DNA of 64,000 bases from Apostichopus japonicus. Its lineage: Eukaryota; Echinodermata; Holothuroidea; Aspidochirotida; Stichopodidae. This document shows positions 24,871-37,029 of the stretch, in pieces. Each line of letters starts with the position of its first letter. The stretch's first letter is position 1. Below the pieces are notes generated by a model. It was not told where the DNA came from, made no database searches, and saw only the letters and a program-made list of their open reading frames with translations. The DNA lies in NCBI RefSeq assembly GCF_037975245.1, contig NC_092565.1, forward strand, positions 21,717,499 to 21,781,498. The letters are read 5' to 3'. The translations under genes were made by a program, and so were the position numbers.

Positions 24871-26131
24871 AGGGGGTAAAAGGGGTATCCATAGGGAGGG
24901 CAATTATTTACCAATTCAAAGAATCATAACAGGATATAATCAATAAATCTCATCCATTCGTCATCATACCCTACCTAAAGTATTCATTTGTCTTTCAAGA
25001 ACAAAACTCAGGAATAAACACAATTTAAGCATTAAGGCCTGTACTGTTAAATAAATTTCCATTCAGGCTACTTTTATGAGAAACCTCTAAGCCCAGCTGT
25101 ATTTATGACCAACAAGCACAAAGAAAAAACTTTACAGAAAAAAGAAAAGAAAAAAAAAAACTGGGGGGGAATACCTAAATAGTATCCCATTGTATGCAGA
25201 TATATTGAATCAAACAGCAGATGAAAACAACAATGTGAAGGTCGTTATGAGGGTGTGTTCAACTGTTCATACACATTAATTTTCTATTGATCTACTTTTT
25301 TTTTTTTTTGTCTTGTCTTAGGATTCAAATATTATATTGGTTACAATGGCTTATTAACAAGAGAAAAACTGCAATGAAAAAAAATAGAGGATAATGCATG
25401 AATAATAGATACATGTGATCCTCAAAGAGGGAAAAGAGAATTTTCTGAGCTGTGGGCGGGGGGGGGGGGGGTATTACTCTTTGATAGCAGTTCCATAACA
25501 TAGGTTTAAGATGACTTAAATGCCTCTGTTAATACTGTAAGTACATGAACAAAGTTAACCCATAGCTCTCTGTGAAACATAAAACTGAAAAGGTATAAAA
25601 TTTTAATTTAAGGGATATAAAATTCTGTGTGAAGGTATTTTGACTAACTAATAAAATTGAGTAGTCTCATTTTGCTCCTATTGTAGTTTTTGGTGGACCT
25701 GATGCAAGTATAGCCACAATTACTTCGATCCAGGGTACAAATGTATTGTCCCAGTTTAATTTGTATACAAAGTGTGGAGGGGCGAGGGGTGGATTGGTCC
25801 TTACACCTCCAATGCCATTGCGTACATAGCAAACTATATATGTATACATAATTCATAGTTTAACCATGACTCAGAATGCAATATTTGTTGATCAGTCCTA
25901 AACATCGGACAGAGAACCCCCTCCCCCCTTCCCCCACTTTACTCAGGATGCGGCTGTGACAACCACAGGGCCCTCCTTTCTAAGCCAATCGAGGAGAATT
26001 AAGAATTTGACCCGACTGCTTCTCCACCCTTCCCCTGCCCACCTACCCACCTTTCATATCTTCTATGCACTAACAATTTGAAACCACTTTGAAACATTAG
26101 CTAAAATAATAATAGAGATGGATTAACTCAC

Positions 26132-27118
26132 ATGAAAATGCTTGTTAGGGAACCCATCACTGCTATGGATTATCACCCTCTTGTTTGATTTCTCTTCTTT
26201 ACTCCTGATGGTGGGAGAAGATGACATCTTCCTGTTCTCTCCACCCATCCTCAAGGCAGAGAAAGTGAGAGGGAGGGGCTTACGCCCTGGCTTCGCACCG
26301 TTGGTCTTTCGTGACCTTCGACCAAACAGATTTGCAAAGTCAATCCTGGGAGGTTCGATTTTGACTTCCGTTCTTTGTGAAGGATAAGCTTGCCTCTCGT
26401 TCAGCGTCGGTCTCTCTCTATCGGACGATCCTTCTACCACCTCGGTCTTTATCTTTGGGACGAAAAGTCCAGTATTCGATAATTCCCTGGAGTTTTTGAC
26501 ATTGTTCCAAGTAGTCGGAGATATAGACAGGCCGGAGTGTTCGTCTCGTACCACCTTCCATTGATTATCTGGAGTAACCGGCATGCTCAAAGTAGCCGGC
26601 TTGGTGACTTTCTTGATCAAGGAAATGCTCGCTTTGGGTTTGAGACTGAAGAGGGAATCCATGGAATCTTCCATGTTGAGCTCGGTCAACGTTGGAGCGG
26701 CACTTGAAAAAGCAGTGGGAGGCTTGAGGTCACTAAGTTTTCTAGAAAAGTCACCGGTATCACCAAAGGTAAAATTCAGCGCCCCTGCTCCGCAGCCACT
26801 ACTGTTGAGCGTATCTTGAACCTGATCTTCATCCCAGAATCCATTCAGTAGATCGCAGCCCATGTTGTCCAATTCGTCCAAGGATGGAAATTCAAAGATA
26901 CTGGTGGACGGCGATGAAACTGAAGGGTAACTGGAATACTTGATCCCTGATAGAGTTGGCTTTCCGGTACTGCTGGCATCTCCTCCTTGGTCAAAGAAGG
27001 ATGGTGAACTCGTGGAACATTTGGAAAAATCCAAAGACGAGAGGTTATGGTCCTTGTCACTGGACCCTGTCTCGAGAGGCTGCATGCTCTCAAGCTCGTA
27101 AATGGCATCCATGTAGTC
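26132..27118 (-). CDS. CREBRF: CREBRF large N-terminal exon (gene overview)
   Basis: This 987-nt exon encodes 329 residues. It starts after a TTCCATAG acceptor with GAC-TAC-ATG and ends at a GTGAGT donor, phase 0. It is rich in Ser, Thr and acidic residues, with FEFPSLDELDNMG, NGFWDEDQ and APTLTELNMEDSMDSLFSLK. The last corresponds to vertebrate TPTLAQLNSEDS...DSLFSVK. The residues DYMDAIYELESMQ resemble vertebrate DPDFMYELDREMN, which is internal, so a short upstream coding exon probably exists. The Met at 27112 could instead be the start. In vertebrates CREBRF restrains CREB3 (Luman) and acts in starvation and fat storage. Its Drosophila orthologue REPTOR is a TORC1-controlled transcription factor. 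The six exons total 575 residues, against 639 in human. Confidence 0.93.
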
Positions 27119-28620
27119 CTATGGAAGCAAAGATACGGAATTCAGTTTTGTGGCAATGATCTGGTAATTTTCAGATTTGAGAAGAATTGAAGTTGGTGGC
27201 ATCCTAGATAGAAGTATGATTAAGTCAGTGAGTTATTCCATCGAGGGTGTACCGTGTTTAAAAGGTTACCAGTATACTTGTGACATGGTAGAGCATGTGA
27301 TCTTGTGCTATAATGTTGTCAGGAGGCAGGTAATCAATAAAGAATAAAGATCTTCCTTGAGACTCAACCAAACACAAATATTCCCAGTCAAGATAAAGAT
27401 TTTGAGAGTTAAACCATTCCCTTTCTTGTTTAGAAGGTATCCTCATGAGGAAAGTAAGTGTACATGCTTAAAGCGATATGTGGTTGCTCTACCATACATG
27501 AGGGGGGGGGTGGGAGGAGATGGCATACGACAGCACTTTTTAGCAATTATGTATACTCCATACTTTTTACTATATACATTAATTGTCTTAATTTGCAAGA
27601 CTGTCACAATTCATTTCCATTGTCACAGGAATCTTTTCTCCCGATCATAAAAATGATATGTATATATGCACATGAAGTATAATTATTCCACGAACAACTA
27701 GTACATGGAATCTGCTCAATTACTCAGCTACTAAAGGACAACAATATCAGTTGCCAAGAAATGTACAGAGTCTTTTAATCAACCTCATTCTTGACAATGT
27801 TAAGTGTCTGTGACTTTGCGGTTGATGATCGAGATATCGTGTTTACAAGCTGTTTTGACTATTTCACATTAAGCCCCACCAACTCATGAATATTAATGAG
27901 GTCAAAGGTGTTGTTGCAAAGTGCATATACTTATTATGTAGTTACATCACCATAGTAAGTACGAACTAAATCGGACATAGGGTTGAAGAGATATTGCCAT
28001 TATAAGAATTATATGTTAAGGCCTGCCCAACTCATCAATATGCAAGAGATGAGAACCAAAGACAATAGGGCATATCTGCACATCATGGGGCATCTACCTA
28101 CCAGCTATGACATTGATTCAACTTGTGCTTCTTGAAATATTGTGTTTATAAGCTGGCTGTCACATACACACACACAAAATAACACACACGCCAGCATGAT
28201 TGCAAGCTTACTGAGCCTTAAGAATTGTAACCATAAATGAACTGCAGTAGATCTCTGTCAACAAAATATACTTTACCTTAACACTCTAATGAGAATGGTC
28301 ACAAATTTACATTATTCTTGAAAGTCTGTGTCAATTCTTTCTGAACAACTCTCTTCGCTGTCCAAGATGAAATTTACTTCAAGCTTTCTTTCTCTCCTTT
28401 TTTCAAATGTGATAGTTGTATATATATGGTGACCCAGCTATTTCATGAATGTCCACTTCAACTTTCTAGTTCTGCTTGAACTTCACATTATGATCTTAGC
28501 TGCAAGAGAAAGGAAAATAAAAGTTCTCAATAAATATTAGTATTCACAATTACTAGTACTGGATGAAACTTAAGAAAATACTATCACTGTTCTTTGTTAC
28601 AGTAAAACATTGTAAGAACA
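27119..28620. other. CREBRF upstream intron or 5' flank
   Basis: No exon was recognised. There is a G run at about 27502-27510 and otherwise AT-rich unique DNA. The missing CREBRF N-terminal exon, which should encode residues ending next to DYMDAIYELE, could be here or further up, to about 51 kb. Confidence 0.4.
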
Positions 28621-28624
28621 TTAA

Positions 28625-29299
28625 AGGGTGTAAAGACTGGCGCAAAAAGAAACGTCTAATGCCGGTAATCTGACCTAGTTTTCGAATGAGGTGTATTAAA
28701 CAGAAGTGTTAGACACCACCATCGATCCCAGAAAATACACACACACACAGCTTGCTACCATCGGTAATTAGACACTAGTGTACAGTCAGTACATACGGCT
28801 GCGGTCAGTACCCACAGCCAGTGGCGTAGGAAGGTACTTTTGAGTGGGGGGCTGAAGACTGATGGCCGGCCTGGGGGAGGGGTCTAAGGGGAGGGGGTGT
28901 CCCCCTCCCCTTTGGAATTTGTTGCATTTCCAGGTAGCCTCAGATGCAATTTGGTGCAGTATAGCACACTTCAACACCCACTCCATTTTGTAAACTTAAT
29001 TTTGTATTTTCACCAGGCCTTAGATGCAATTTGGTGCTCCAAATGAGATTTTTTTTCTCATTTGGAAATGAAAAAGGGGTTTTCTGACTTGCGAAGCGGG
29101 GGGGCGGAATGATACTTCCGCCCCTCCACATTTTTCACTGGGGGCTGGCGCCCCCCAGCCCCCGGTTCCTACGCCCTTGCCCACAGCACAGTGTACAAAC
29201 AATACAGCGATGGACATCTCAGGTCCAGCTAAAGATAACAAGGTATCACGTTTCATTACTGTCTGCATTTTGTAGGGACACGATCAGTCTTCAATGCCT
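28625..29299. mobile_element. TTAA-site MITE, copy B, split by a hAT-like MITE
   Basis: Ends AGGGTGTAAAGACTGGCGC and CAGTCTTCAATGCCT are flanked by TTAA at 28621-28624 and 29300-29303. The interior matches copies A, C and D up to 28818 and from 29180 onward. The interruption is the element at 28819-29179. The right part lacks the GCAAGCAACGGAAAG section present in the other copies. Confidence 0.8.
28819..29179. mobile_element. hAT-like MITE, 361 bp, nested in the TTAA MITE
   Basis: Termini CAGTGGCGTAGGAAGG and GGTTCCTACGCCCTTG, with an exact 8-bp target-site duplication CCCACAGC at 28811-28818 and 29180-29187. Removing it restores the TTAA MITE sequence. It is closely similar to the copy at 39419-39794 (shared GATGGCCGGCCTGGGGGAGG, CTCAGATGCAATTTGGTGC and TTCTGACTTGCGAAGCGGG). 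The hAT class rests on the 8-bp duplication and the CAGTGGCG end. Confidence 0.9.
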
Positions 29300-29303
29300 T
29301 TAA

Positions 29304-31644
29304 GTGCCCTTGAAACAAGAAAAACTTTGACAGATGCTGCCTTTTTGTTGTCTTGCTGTTTTAAACTTTGGCTTGCCTGTTTTTGGAGATATGTAGTTTG
29401 GCTTGTGTGCTTTGGCAGAGTTTTCTTTGGGGAAAATATTGTAGCTTGTGTGTGTGTAATTATTTTTTTGAGAGAGATATTTTGGAGTCTCGATCTGTTT
29501 TATTAGAGTCATGTATTTTGGGTCCTCTGTTTATTCCAGTAATATACTTTGGCTTGCTTGATTTTTCTTGCAGAAAAATAACATTAATATATAATTTTGT
29601 CTCTGTTTTGCCAAAAATATATATTTTGGAGACGGAAACAAATATATTTCTAAAAAAAATATAAACGCACCAAAATACATAATTGTATATATATATCAAG
29701 AAACAGAGACCCAACAAATTTTTTTGTTGCAAAAACAGACAAGTGTAAATCAAGGAGGAAAGGGATTGATCGATCAATAAATGTGGGATGGGAGGGGACT
29801 TTGAAGGGGGGCAGGCTTTGGAAGGGAGGTGAAATCCATTATCTGAATTCAAAACTTTTCAGCACCTATGAATATTAACAATTGAGATCCAAATGTGAAA
29901 TCACAATTAGAATAACTGAGTGCATTTTCACCTGTTGTCGGTAATCTTCTACTATAGTCTACTTGAAAATGCACCTGTACATAACTGATCATCAGTACAC
30001 TGTATGCGTATATGTGCCAGAATCTTTACCCAATGACCTAATTTTTATGAGGCCACGGAATTCCATACACTGCGTCCATCAAAAAATTTGTAACATGATA
30101 AATTATTACATTATCTAATTCATTAATGTATGGTTATAATATAGAGGATTAGAAAGCAATTACAGTATATTCAGCAATATAATAAGCAAAAGAAAACACC
30201 CCACCCACCCATAGACAAAAAAGGCAACCACTTTAAATATTTAATATTTAGTACACATATACAGTATGTAGGCCAACCAATTACATCTTCAACCAGTACC
30301 TATAACAGTACATACAGAATATATTGCTGCTAGTACCCATATTATCATGAAAGACATCATTCAAGATTCAAGCGTGACATCAGCCAATCAGAATACTGCA
30401 TATAGCACAGCTGTTCTAATAGCTAAACAAAACAAAACAAACTGCACATGCAGCTTGGCAAAATACTGTATGGATGAAGTTTTCCATAAACCTCTCCTGT
30501 TTATAGTCAAGACTCCTATGAAAAGTTTTCAAGATGATAATTTTTATAGGAAATGGACTAAGTATAGCAGCCATTAGCAACAGATACAGTATATTGACAG
30601 TTACTGTATACAAGTTCCCTATTGATTGAGCTGCATGGAATAAACCTTTCACCGATGAAATTTCACAAGCAAATTTATGATTCATGAGGAATTTGAATCT
30701 TGCATGACATCATACATGTAGTATATTACGTAATAACAAAACATTGCTATGATGAACAATCACGCACAATGGGAATTACTTGGGGTAAGATGGGTGCGGC
30801 CAGCATTTCAATGATTCTGTGACACAGTTACGGTTGTTCGTCACTTTCTTTTAGGAGACAAATTTCGTACTGTTTACAAATACCATTTTCCAGTGTGCAA
30901 TACAAAGCAGAATGTATAGTATGCCTAGCATAAGTTGGGAAGAAGTGATGTTACATTTTTAGTGTTCTACCTACTACAAATTACACGAGACTATAATGTA
31001 GAGTTATAAGTGACGAAAGAACCTTTGGGGAATAGAACCATAGTACGCTTGCCAAATAACAATAAGTTTTTTTTTAAAGTTGTCGCTCATGAATTGGCTC
31101 TCATACATGACATCCTAGGCTTGTCAGTTGCCAATTCTTATGGAAGATCTTCATTGTCTGAACAAGCTTGCACACATGGGACGTACCCCTATGTTCGAGG
31201 TTTCACCTATATGCATTTTATTTGCGTTTAAATTACAAATTGGCTCCTGGTCCCTGACAAGAAGCTTGTAGGTCTACCAAAAAGCCAGTGAGCCAGAAGC
31301 CACTTTTCCCAGAAAGTGGCTCCTGGACGTCAAAATGCTAAATTTTACCCTTGGATATAGCACAAGTCTGTAGGTCTTAGGATTCTAGGTTTAATCATCA
31401 AAGATATTTATAGCCAAAATGTTTGGCACTGCTCATTACTAGAAATCAAAACCACAATGAAACAGCACTAAAAATATATTACAATGATATAATAATATCT
31501 CTCTACACTTCTGAAATCCATACAACATTTAATTGTTAATGGAGATAATAATATTTTCTCTTCACATTATTTAAGACCCACTCATTAAAATACTATACAT
31601 CAATATACATCAGAGTTATCCCCAAATTACACACGAAAAAAACA
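29304..31644. other. Gene-free stretch with a degenerate TTTTGGAGA-type repeat
   Basis: Between about 29350 and 29720 there are irregular units of about 35 bp built on GTCTCTGTTTT, AAATATATTTTGGA and GGCTTGTG. They resemble a worn minisatellite, perhaps related to the ATATTTGGCC/CAAAAATATATTTT repeats near 55.75-55.92 kb. No gene is supported in the remainder. Confidence 0.4.
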
Positions 31645-31652
31645 CATACATG

Positions 31653-32871
31653 CAGGGCCGTCTTAACGCATGGGCCCATTGGGCCCTGGCCCAGGGCCCC
31701 GCGATGTCAGGGGCCCCGCAATCGTAGTAACCCCATGTCTTAATATGGGAGGAAAACTTATTGAATAGGCCATTAATGCCTGATTGAATTTGATGTGATG
31801 AGAGTTAATTGGTGAAACACTTGAGAGTTTGACATTAAATATTCGAATCTGAGTTGGCAACCCTGGAATATACAATGCCCCGAAGGCTTACACAGAGAAA
31901 CTGTTACTCTGTAACTATAAGAAAGAGGAAATTGCCTCAGCCACGAAAGGCATAAAATTTGAAAACCGTGGGCAATACCTCACTACCAAACCTTAACAAA
32001 AGGAACCACCACTTGTGTTCAAGCTCACCTATACACCCCATATCAAAACCACACATTTGAAACATTGGCACTTAATCTCGCAACACGTGGAATTATCCAA
32101 ACTGTTTCCAAAAGAACCGATTCTAGCTTACAAAAAGGCCCAAAATCTCAAAGATTTACTTGTTAACTCAAGGTTTGTACTAACCAAGAATCAGCTGACT
32201 CTCAAGGTTCACACGAAGCTCTTTTAGATGCTCTTATAGCTGCACTTTGAGTCCATAAAAACTTGTGCACAGAAAATAGATGCATTTTGATAACGAGACG
32301 CCCAGGCCGAATATAAAATATTCAAAGGCTACTACTGATGAAGCTTCTCCTATAAAGTTTGAGAGCAGAAACCGGTCTAGTTGGTCATAAGAACCTACGC
32401 TGGTCTCTCAAACTATTAACAGTACACTCAATTCACCTAATAGGTGCAATTATGTTTCACCATGAGGAGCATGCTATAAGTTCATGTTCCTCGGCCCTCC
32501 CTTAAAAATACTTCATGTTCTTAGCGACTACGTTGCGTTAGATAACTATGTAAAACCGACTACACCCCCCTTTCAGTTGTTAGACTCAACACAAGGGTGT
32601 TACAAATGGTGAGTCCAGTATTGTGAGGGAAGGGATGGAGGGCAACTGGAAGATTACTCTTCTATAATGTATTTCAGCTTTTAGATATATCACGTATGTA
32701 ATTATTCAGCTAAAGTTTTATGCTTTATGCACGACATAGGGAGGGGTGGTAAATGCAGGCATGTCTATGCTTGAGCGCTTGTCAAGGATGTCAATTTTCA
32801 CGCAACTTTTTTCGAACTCACTTGATTGAGGGGCCCCGCTCTATTCTTGGTGATCTCTTAAGACGGCCCTG
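31653..32871. mobile_element. hAT-like non-autonomous element, 1.2 kb, with a retroelement fragment inside
   Basis: Terminal inverted repeats CAGGGCCGTCTTAA and TTAAGACGGCCCTG, with an exact 8-bp duplication CATACATG on both sides (31645-31652 and 32872-32879). The GGGGCCCCGC motif recurs inside both ends. No hAT transposase is present. The middle carries a reverse transcriptase relic (about 31914-32227). Confidence 0.88.
31914..32227 (+). pseudogene. Penelope-like (GIY-YIG type) reverse transcriptase fragment
   Basis: In one frame the DNA reads KGIKFENRGQYLTTKP, a stop, then VFKLTYTPHIKTTHLKHWHL, LSKLFPKEPILAYKK and AQNLKDLLVNSRF. The order 'TY.P...HW.LL......LF...P..A....KNL.D.LV.S' is typical of the region after the reverse transcriptase domain in Penelope-like elements, just before the Cys motif and endonuclease. 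At least one in-frame stop and the loss of everything on either side make it a dead fragment. Identification is from remembered family patterns, not from a search. Confidence 0.5.
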
Positions 32872-32879
32872 CATACATG

Positions 32880-34387
32880 CATATAACCACAAATAAAAAT
32901 TCCAAACTGAACGTATATATACTTATATATACTCATAATTCCATCACAGAAAACTACCCACTAGTGATTTGACCTTATTTGTCCCCACCCTCACCCCAAT
33001 TATCCTACAATGTTTGATGTTTTTTATATGCTTATGAAGGTTAAACTGCCCATAAAACAGCTCCATTCTCATAACTTTACTTAATATCAAAAGTATATGC
33101 ATGGTCACAGTACAGCAAGAGTACACCATACACTGAAACAAACAAGAGATAATAATAATAGATGTACCTTGCTCAGCCTTTGTATGACCTCTCTGCTCCT
33201 GTATATATATTGATAATTATTGTTCTGTGGATTTCCCATCTCTGGATATACCTCTGTAAAAGTGTCTAGTTTCCCAATGATTCTCTTTCCTCCCTGGCTA
33301 AGAGTTCACCTGAAGGTTAGCAACATCTAGTTTAGTATATGCTTGCATCAAAGTCAAGCACAAAGTCGTGTGATTGTTTATATTCATCCATCCTGTAGGA
33401 TCATCCTACAATAAATCCTTGAGCAGATCCCTCCCACATAGTGGTGTACCCCAAAAATTTGCATTTCACAAACTCACAATTCTCAGAAATACATTACTGT
33501 TTGCCATGATCACAACACACAGTGAATAACACACCTTTACTGTGTACAGGTTAGGTACATATGATATTGAACTGTACTTGAACCACTGCCAACTGTGTCA
33601 GCTGATCGGGCAACATTCAACAAATCCAACTCATCGCCTTGTGGGCATAGAATCTGCTTTCTATCTTGAATGTCACAGATAGAGCACACTTTTTGCAGCT
33701 AATTTCTTCCTTTTGACGAGAGAGAGAAGTGAATATATTTGTAGTATTATGTAGCTGTGTACAGAAGTATAATTCTGTAAGAACTGTTGGTAGCCTAGTG
33801 CTGTCAATGCAGTCACAATCTTGCTGTACATAGCTCTATTGCATTATGTTAGTGCAGTCTATTCTGGCAAACTGCCAAAGTGTTAGGAGGGGATTTCCCT
33901 ACAAGTTGCTCACATTACATGGGCATATATACATGCAGTTAATGCATGCAGTTATTACAGCTGATGGAGTCAATGTTGCAAGACAGTCATGGTGGTACAT
34001 GGTTATCAACCTAGCATAATTATGACACAAATTATGACACACTAATTGGGAAAGTGGTAAATAATAACAATCAGCAGTCCATTGTATGGAGATGCCCCTG
34101 ATATGGGCTGGAAAACAGCCAAGAAACATCTTATCCTGCAATTTGATTTTTGTTTTGTTTTTGTCAGTGACAGAGCTGTATAATCATCATCCTATAGTGT
34201 GTCAAAGGTTACACAAAGGAATAAATGAATTTATTAAACAAAACTATGCTATCACCATGAAAACGTTAAGAAAAGAAGATGGAAGTTTAGGACGTCCACT
34301 TTGAAGTTTGTCTATTTTACAAACCTCTCCAGCAGTACATTCTACCTATTAGGCTGTTTCAACTACCTGCTCCACCGATCCTGACCA
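32880..34387. other. Gene-free stretch
   Basis: No repeat ends or coding signal were recognised. The minus strand at about 33172-33202 has an exon-like island (ATATACAG, then GAGCAGAGAGGTCATACAAA and on to AAG, then GTACAT) that could be a small CREBRF 5' exon. It matches nothing known to me. Confidence 0.35.
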
Positions 34388-34391
34388 TTAA

Positions 34392-35639
34392 AAGGATTGT
34401 CTGGTGGCCCAAAGAAGTTACCTTAAAAAATAGTAAATAATTTTCCAAACATTTTATCAAAGTATGAGAACGCTAATGTTGCGTTTGACGGAGAAACGAT
34501 TTTTTAATCGTTATGGATAGACATTTCAAATATGATTTGAACAGTACAATACGTGACGTCAGCTCTGCCATAGCAGATTGCGTCATAACCCACCCTCCGC
34601 ACAGTACCGATACGGTTATCACAACAAAAACAGCGTTTGTATACAGATAAATTTCTTCCTTAATTTCCGGTGAAATTTCTTAAAAATTAGATTTGTTTTC
34701 AAAAACTCCTTAAGCCGCCATGTACTTGAGCGGTGGTTCTGTGGTCTTTGAGTAACATATGGTACATTTTAACAGCAGACTCTGAGTTGTTCAGGCTATA
34801 CATCGCGCTATCCAGCGCCAAAGCGAAAAATGTTCGCATGTAGGCTGTACTCAAACGTTGACAATTGGACAGTTCTGTGAAGCCTAAGCTTCTCAGTGCT
34901 ATATTCTGCTCTGACAACGATTCGATCAATTTCTTCAATAATTTCACGTGAAATTTTTTATAAATTAGATATGATTTAAAAAACTCCTTAAGCCGCAATA
35001 TATGTAGTAGATCGGTGGTTTCGTGGTCTTTGTGTAACACAAGATAAGTTTTAACAGCAGGCTCTTTGTTGTTTATACATCGCGGTATCCAGCTCCAGCG
35101 CAAAGAATGTTCGCATGTATAGGCTACTCTAACGTTTACAATCGGACAGTTCTGCGATGACATCGATCCCGCCAAGTTTCATCTTTCGGTTTAACGAATA
35201 CTTTACAAGTTTCCTTTTACTGTTAATTTGATCCGTGAATTTTATTTCAGCGATTTCGAAGAGCAGTTAATGAACTGTGGTTTGAGTGTGAGTGTACTAT
35301 GTGTAACGCTATACAAGTACACCAACTGAGCATCGTATATACGTTCGCGAGTATGTACGTTATATATATGAGGCAATCCAATGTGCTTACGTGAATTTAT
35401 TTGCTGCGGAATTGGGAGTGCTAACTTCAAGTCGCCTGTTTTGCCTATCTGCAAGCACTACGTCAATCACCATATTGAAGCGTTTGAACAAACGGTACTT
35501 TAGGTGAGAAACTGGTGAATTTGAAAACCAGATTTCTACAAGAAGAAAACGTCGAATGGGGACAATTTTTACATGGTTAGAAAGAGAAAAATAATAATTA
35601 CAAGGACAATATATCAAAATCTTCCACCAGACAATTCCT
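34392..35639. mobile_element. TTAA-flanked non-autonomous element, 1.25 kb, with CRE and internal duplication
   Basis: Ends AAGGATTGTCTGGTGG and CCACCAGACAATTCCT are inverted and flanked by TTAA (34388-34391 and 35640-35643). Inside is a consensus cAMP response element TGACGTCA (34554-34561). Two copies of a ~278-bp unit lie at about 34651-34928 and 34929-35161. A minus-strand ORF (34699-35175, 158 residues) spans both units: the second halves of the two units stay in the same frame (NNKEPAVKTYLVLHKDHETT and NNSESAVKMYHMLLKDHRTT), while the first halves are shifted. No known domain was recognised in it. CpG is commoner here than in the flanks. Confidence 0.7.
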
Positions 35640-36662
35640 TTAAGGTCAAGAAAATCTAAGAGGATCCTTCTACCACCAATTTGAGGGGGGGGGGGGTGTA
35701 TGTATGAATGAATGTATGTGATGAATATGGGTTCAAATAAATGTAAATGAGACCAGAAGACATCAGAAAGTTGCAGAAACTGAAAATGCTTTGTTTGATT
35801 TTTTTTGTTAAAGTTTTGACCCTGTTCATTCAGGAGATTGGAAGGAGCCATTGATTCCAATGGTCAGTAAAGAATGGGCCAACTCATGTAAGAAAATGTC
35901 AAGAACATCTTCCTATTCATGTGAAAGAATGATTTGATTGTCAAGACTGGGGACTTGAGCAATCTGTAATTGACATCACTGATCCACAAGTTTGTGCTTG
36001 TTTTTTTTTATATTTTTTTTTAATAATGTCTGTTTACATCATTTACTGCATTGCTCATTTTTCTTGATAGCTACACTTTTTACCAATGCAGACTAAAAAA
36101 AGTTTTTTTCAGTACCACCTAGTTTGGGCTTAAATTTATATCGAAAATATGGACAAAGAACAGAAGTTGGAGAAGAAAAGATTAATCTACTGTTCTTACT
36201 GTAGTGTAACTAGTACATTGCGCACTGATAAAATGAAAGCCCCCTGACTTGACTTTTAGGTAAATTGATAACTCCGAAACTGGAGCAAGGTATTCCTTAG
36301 ATCTTTCAAGGAGTTGCTCAATGGAATAAGCATAGATCGATCTCTGTCAGGTACAGTGAGGTAAAGATGATGGTTCTGTTTGCTTCTCAAAGTTGTCTCC
36401 CATTACAAACAGGCCTACTGGAGACAGACTAAGCTGGTCAGTGGATTTGCAGTTTGCTAGTAGGAAGAAAAAGGCATTGCCTTTTTCTGCCAGTAGACAT
36501 TTAATAACACATGACACATGATCATCTGTCAAAATATTATTATATTTTTAATATAATATTTCTGTACCTAATATAAGCCCTGTGTTACTGTTTATGTTCC
36601 CAACTTCCCATAAGCCTGTACATTAACTGATGTGTGTATTAATTCAGGAGAATATGCCAGTG

Positions 36663-37016
36663 GGCATAGTCGTAGGACCCTATTTGATTGGGGGGGGGGG
36701 GGGCTGTAACGACTTGCCCGAAAAATATAACCAAAATTTAATGTTAATGTGCATATCATATAGGCATTTATCGGTTATTAAATCGCATGCCATAACATAC
36801 AATCATTTTCTGTGTTATTACCTTTCCATATTGGTTAGAATTATTGGGGAAGTCATTACCATAATAATGATCATAATAATATAAGTTTAACCCTTTTAAA
36901 AACACCTTGCAAATTATTTTTCTTTCAGTAGGTGCCCAAAAAAATTCTCAGCATATTGCCAGAATTTTCACAAAAATGTTTGGTTGGGGGGCTAAAGCCT
37001 CCCCGCCTCCTAAGCC
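36663..37016. mobile_element. Interspersed repeat family R1, complete copy
   Basis: Starts GGCATAGTCGTAGGACCC and ends CCGCCTCCTAAGCCTA. The direct repeat TATGCCAGTG (36653-36662 and 37017-37026) overlaps or flanks the termini. Eight of these bases (TGCCAGTG) fit a target-site duplication. It has G-run and C-run blocks near each end and no ORF. Partial relatives lie at 1-160 and about 7790-8510. Confidence 0.65.
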
Positions 37017-37029
37017 TATGCCAGTGAAC

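Noticed and set aside
24559-24903. Two ORFs of 92-106 residues over the TATG microsatellite
   Set aside because: The frames are open only because the repeat lacks stops; composition is repetitive and no family is recognised.
26142-27159. Plus-strand and alternative minus-frame ORFs over the large CREBRF exon
   Set aside because: They are shadows of the real 987-nt exon, which has family motifs and correct splice phases.
33172-33202. Small minus-strand exon for CREBRF
   Set aside because: It has an acceptor-like and donor-like boundary, but 31 nt without recognisable protein similarity is not enough.
34699-35175. 158-residue ORF as a confirmed gene
   Set aside because: It lies wholly in a TTAA-flanked element, crosses a tandem duplication and matches no known family; kept only as part of the element description.
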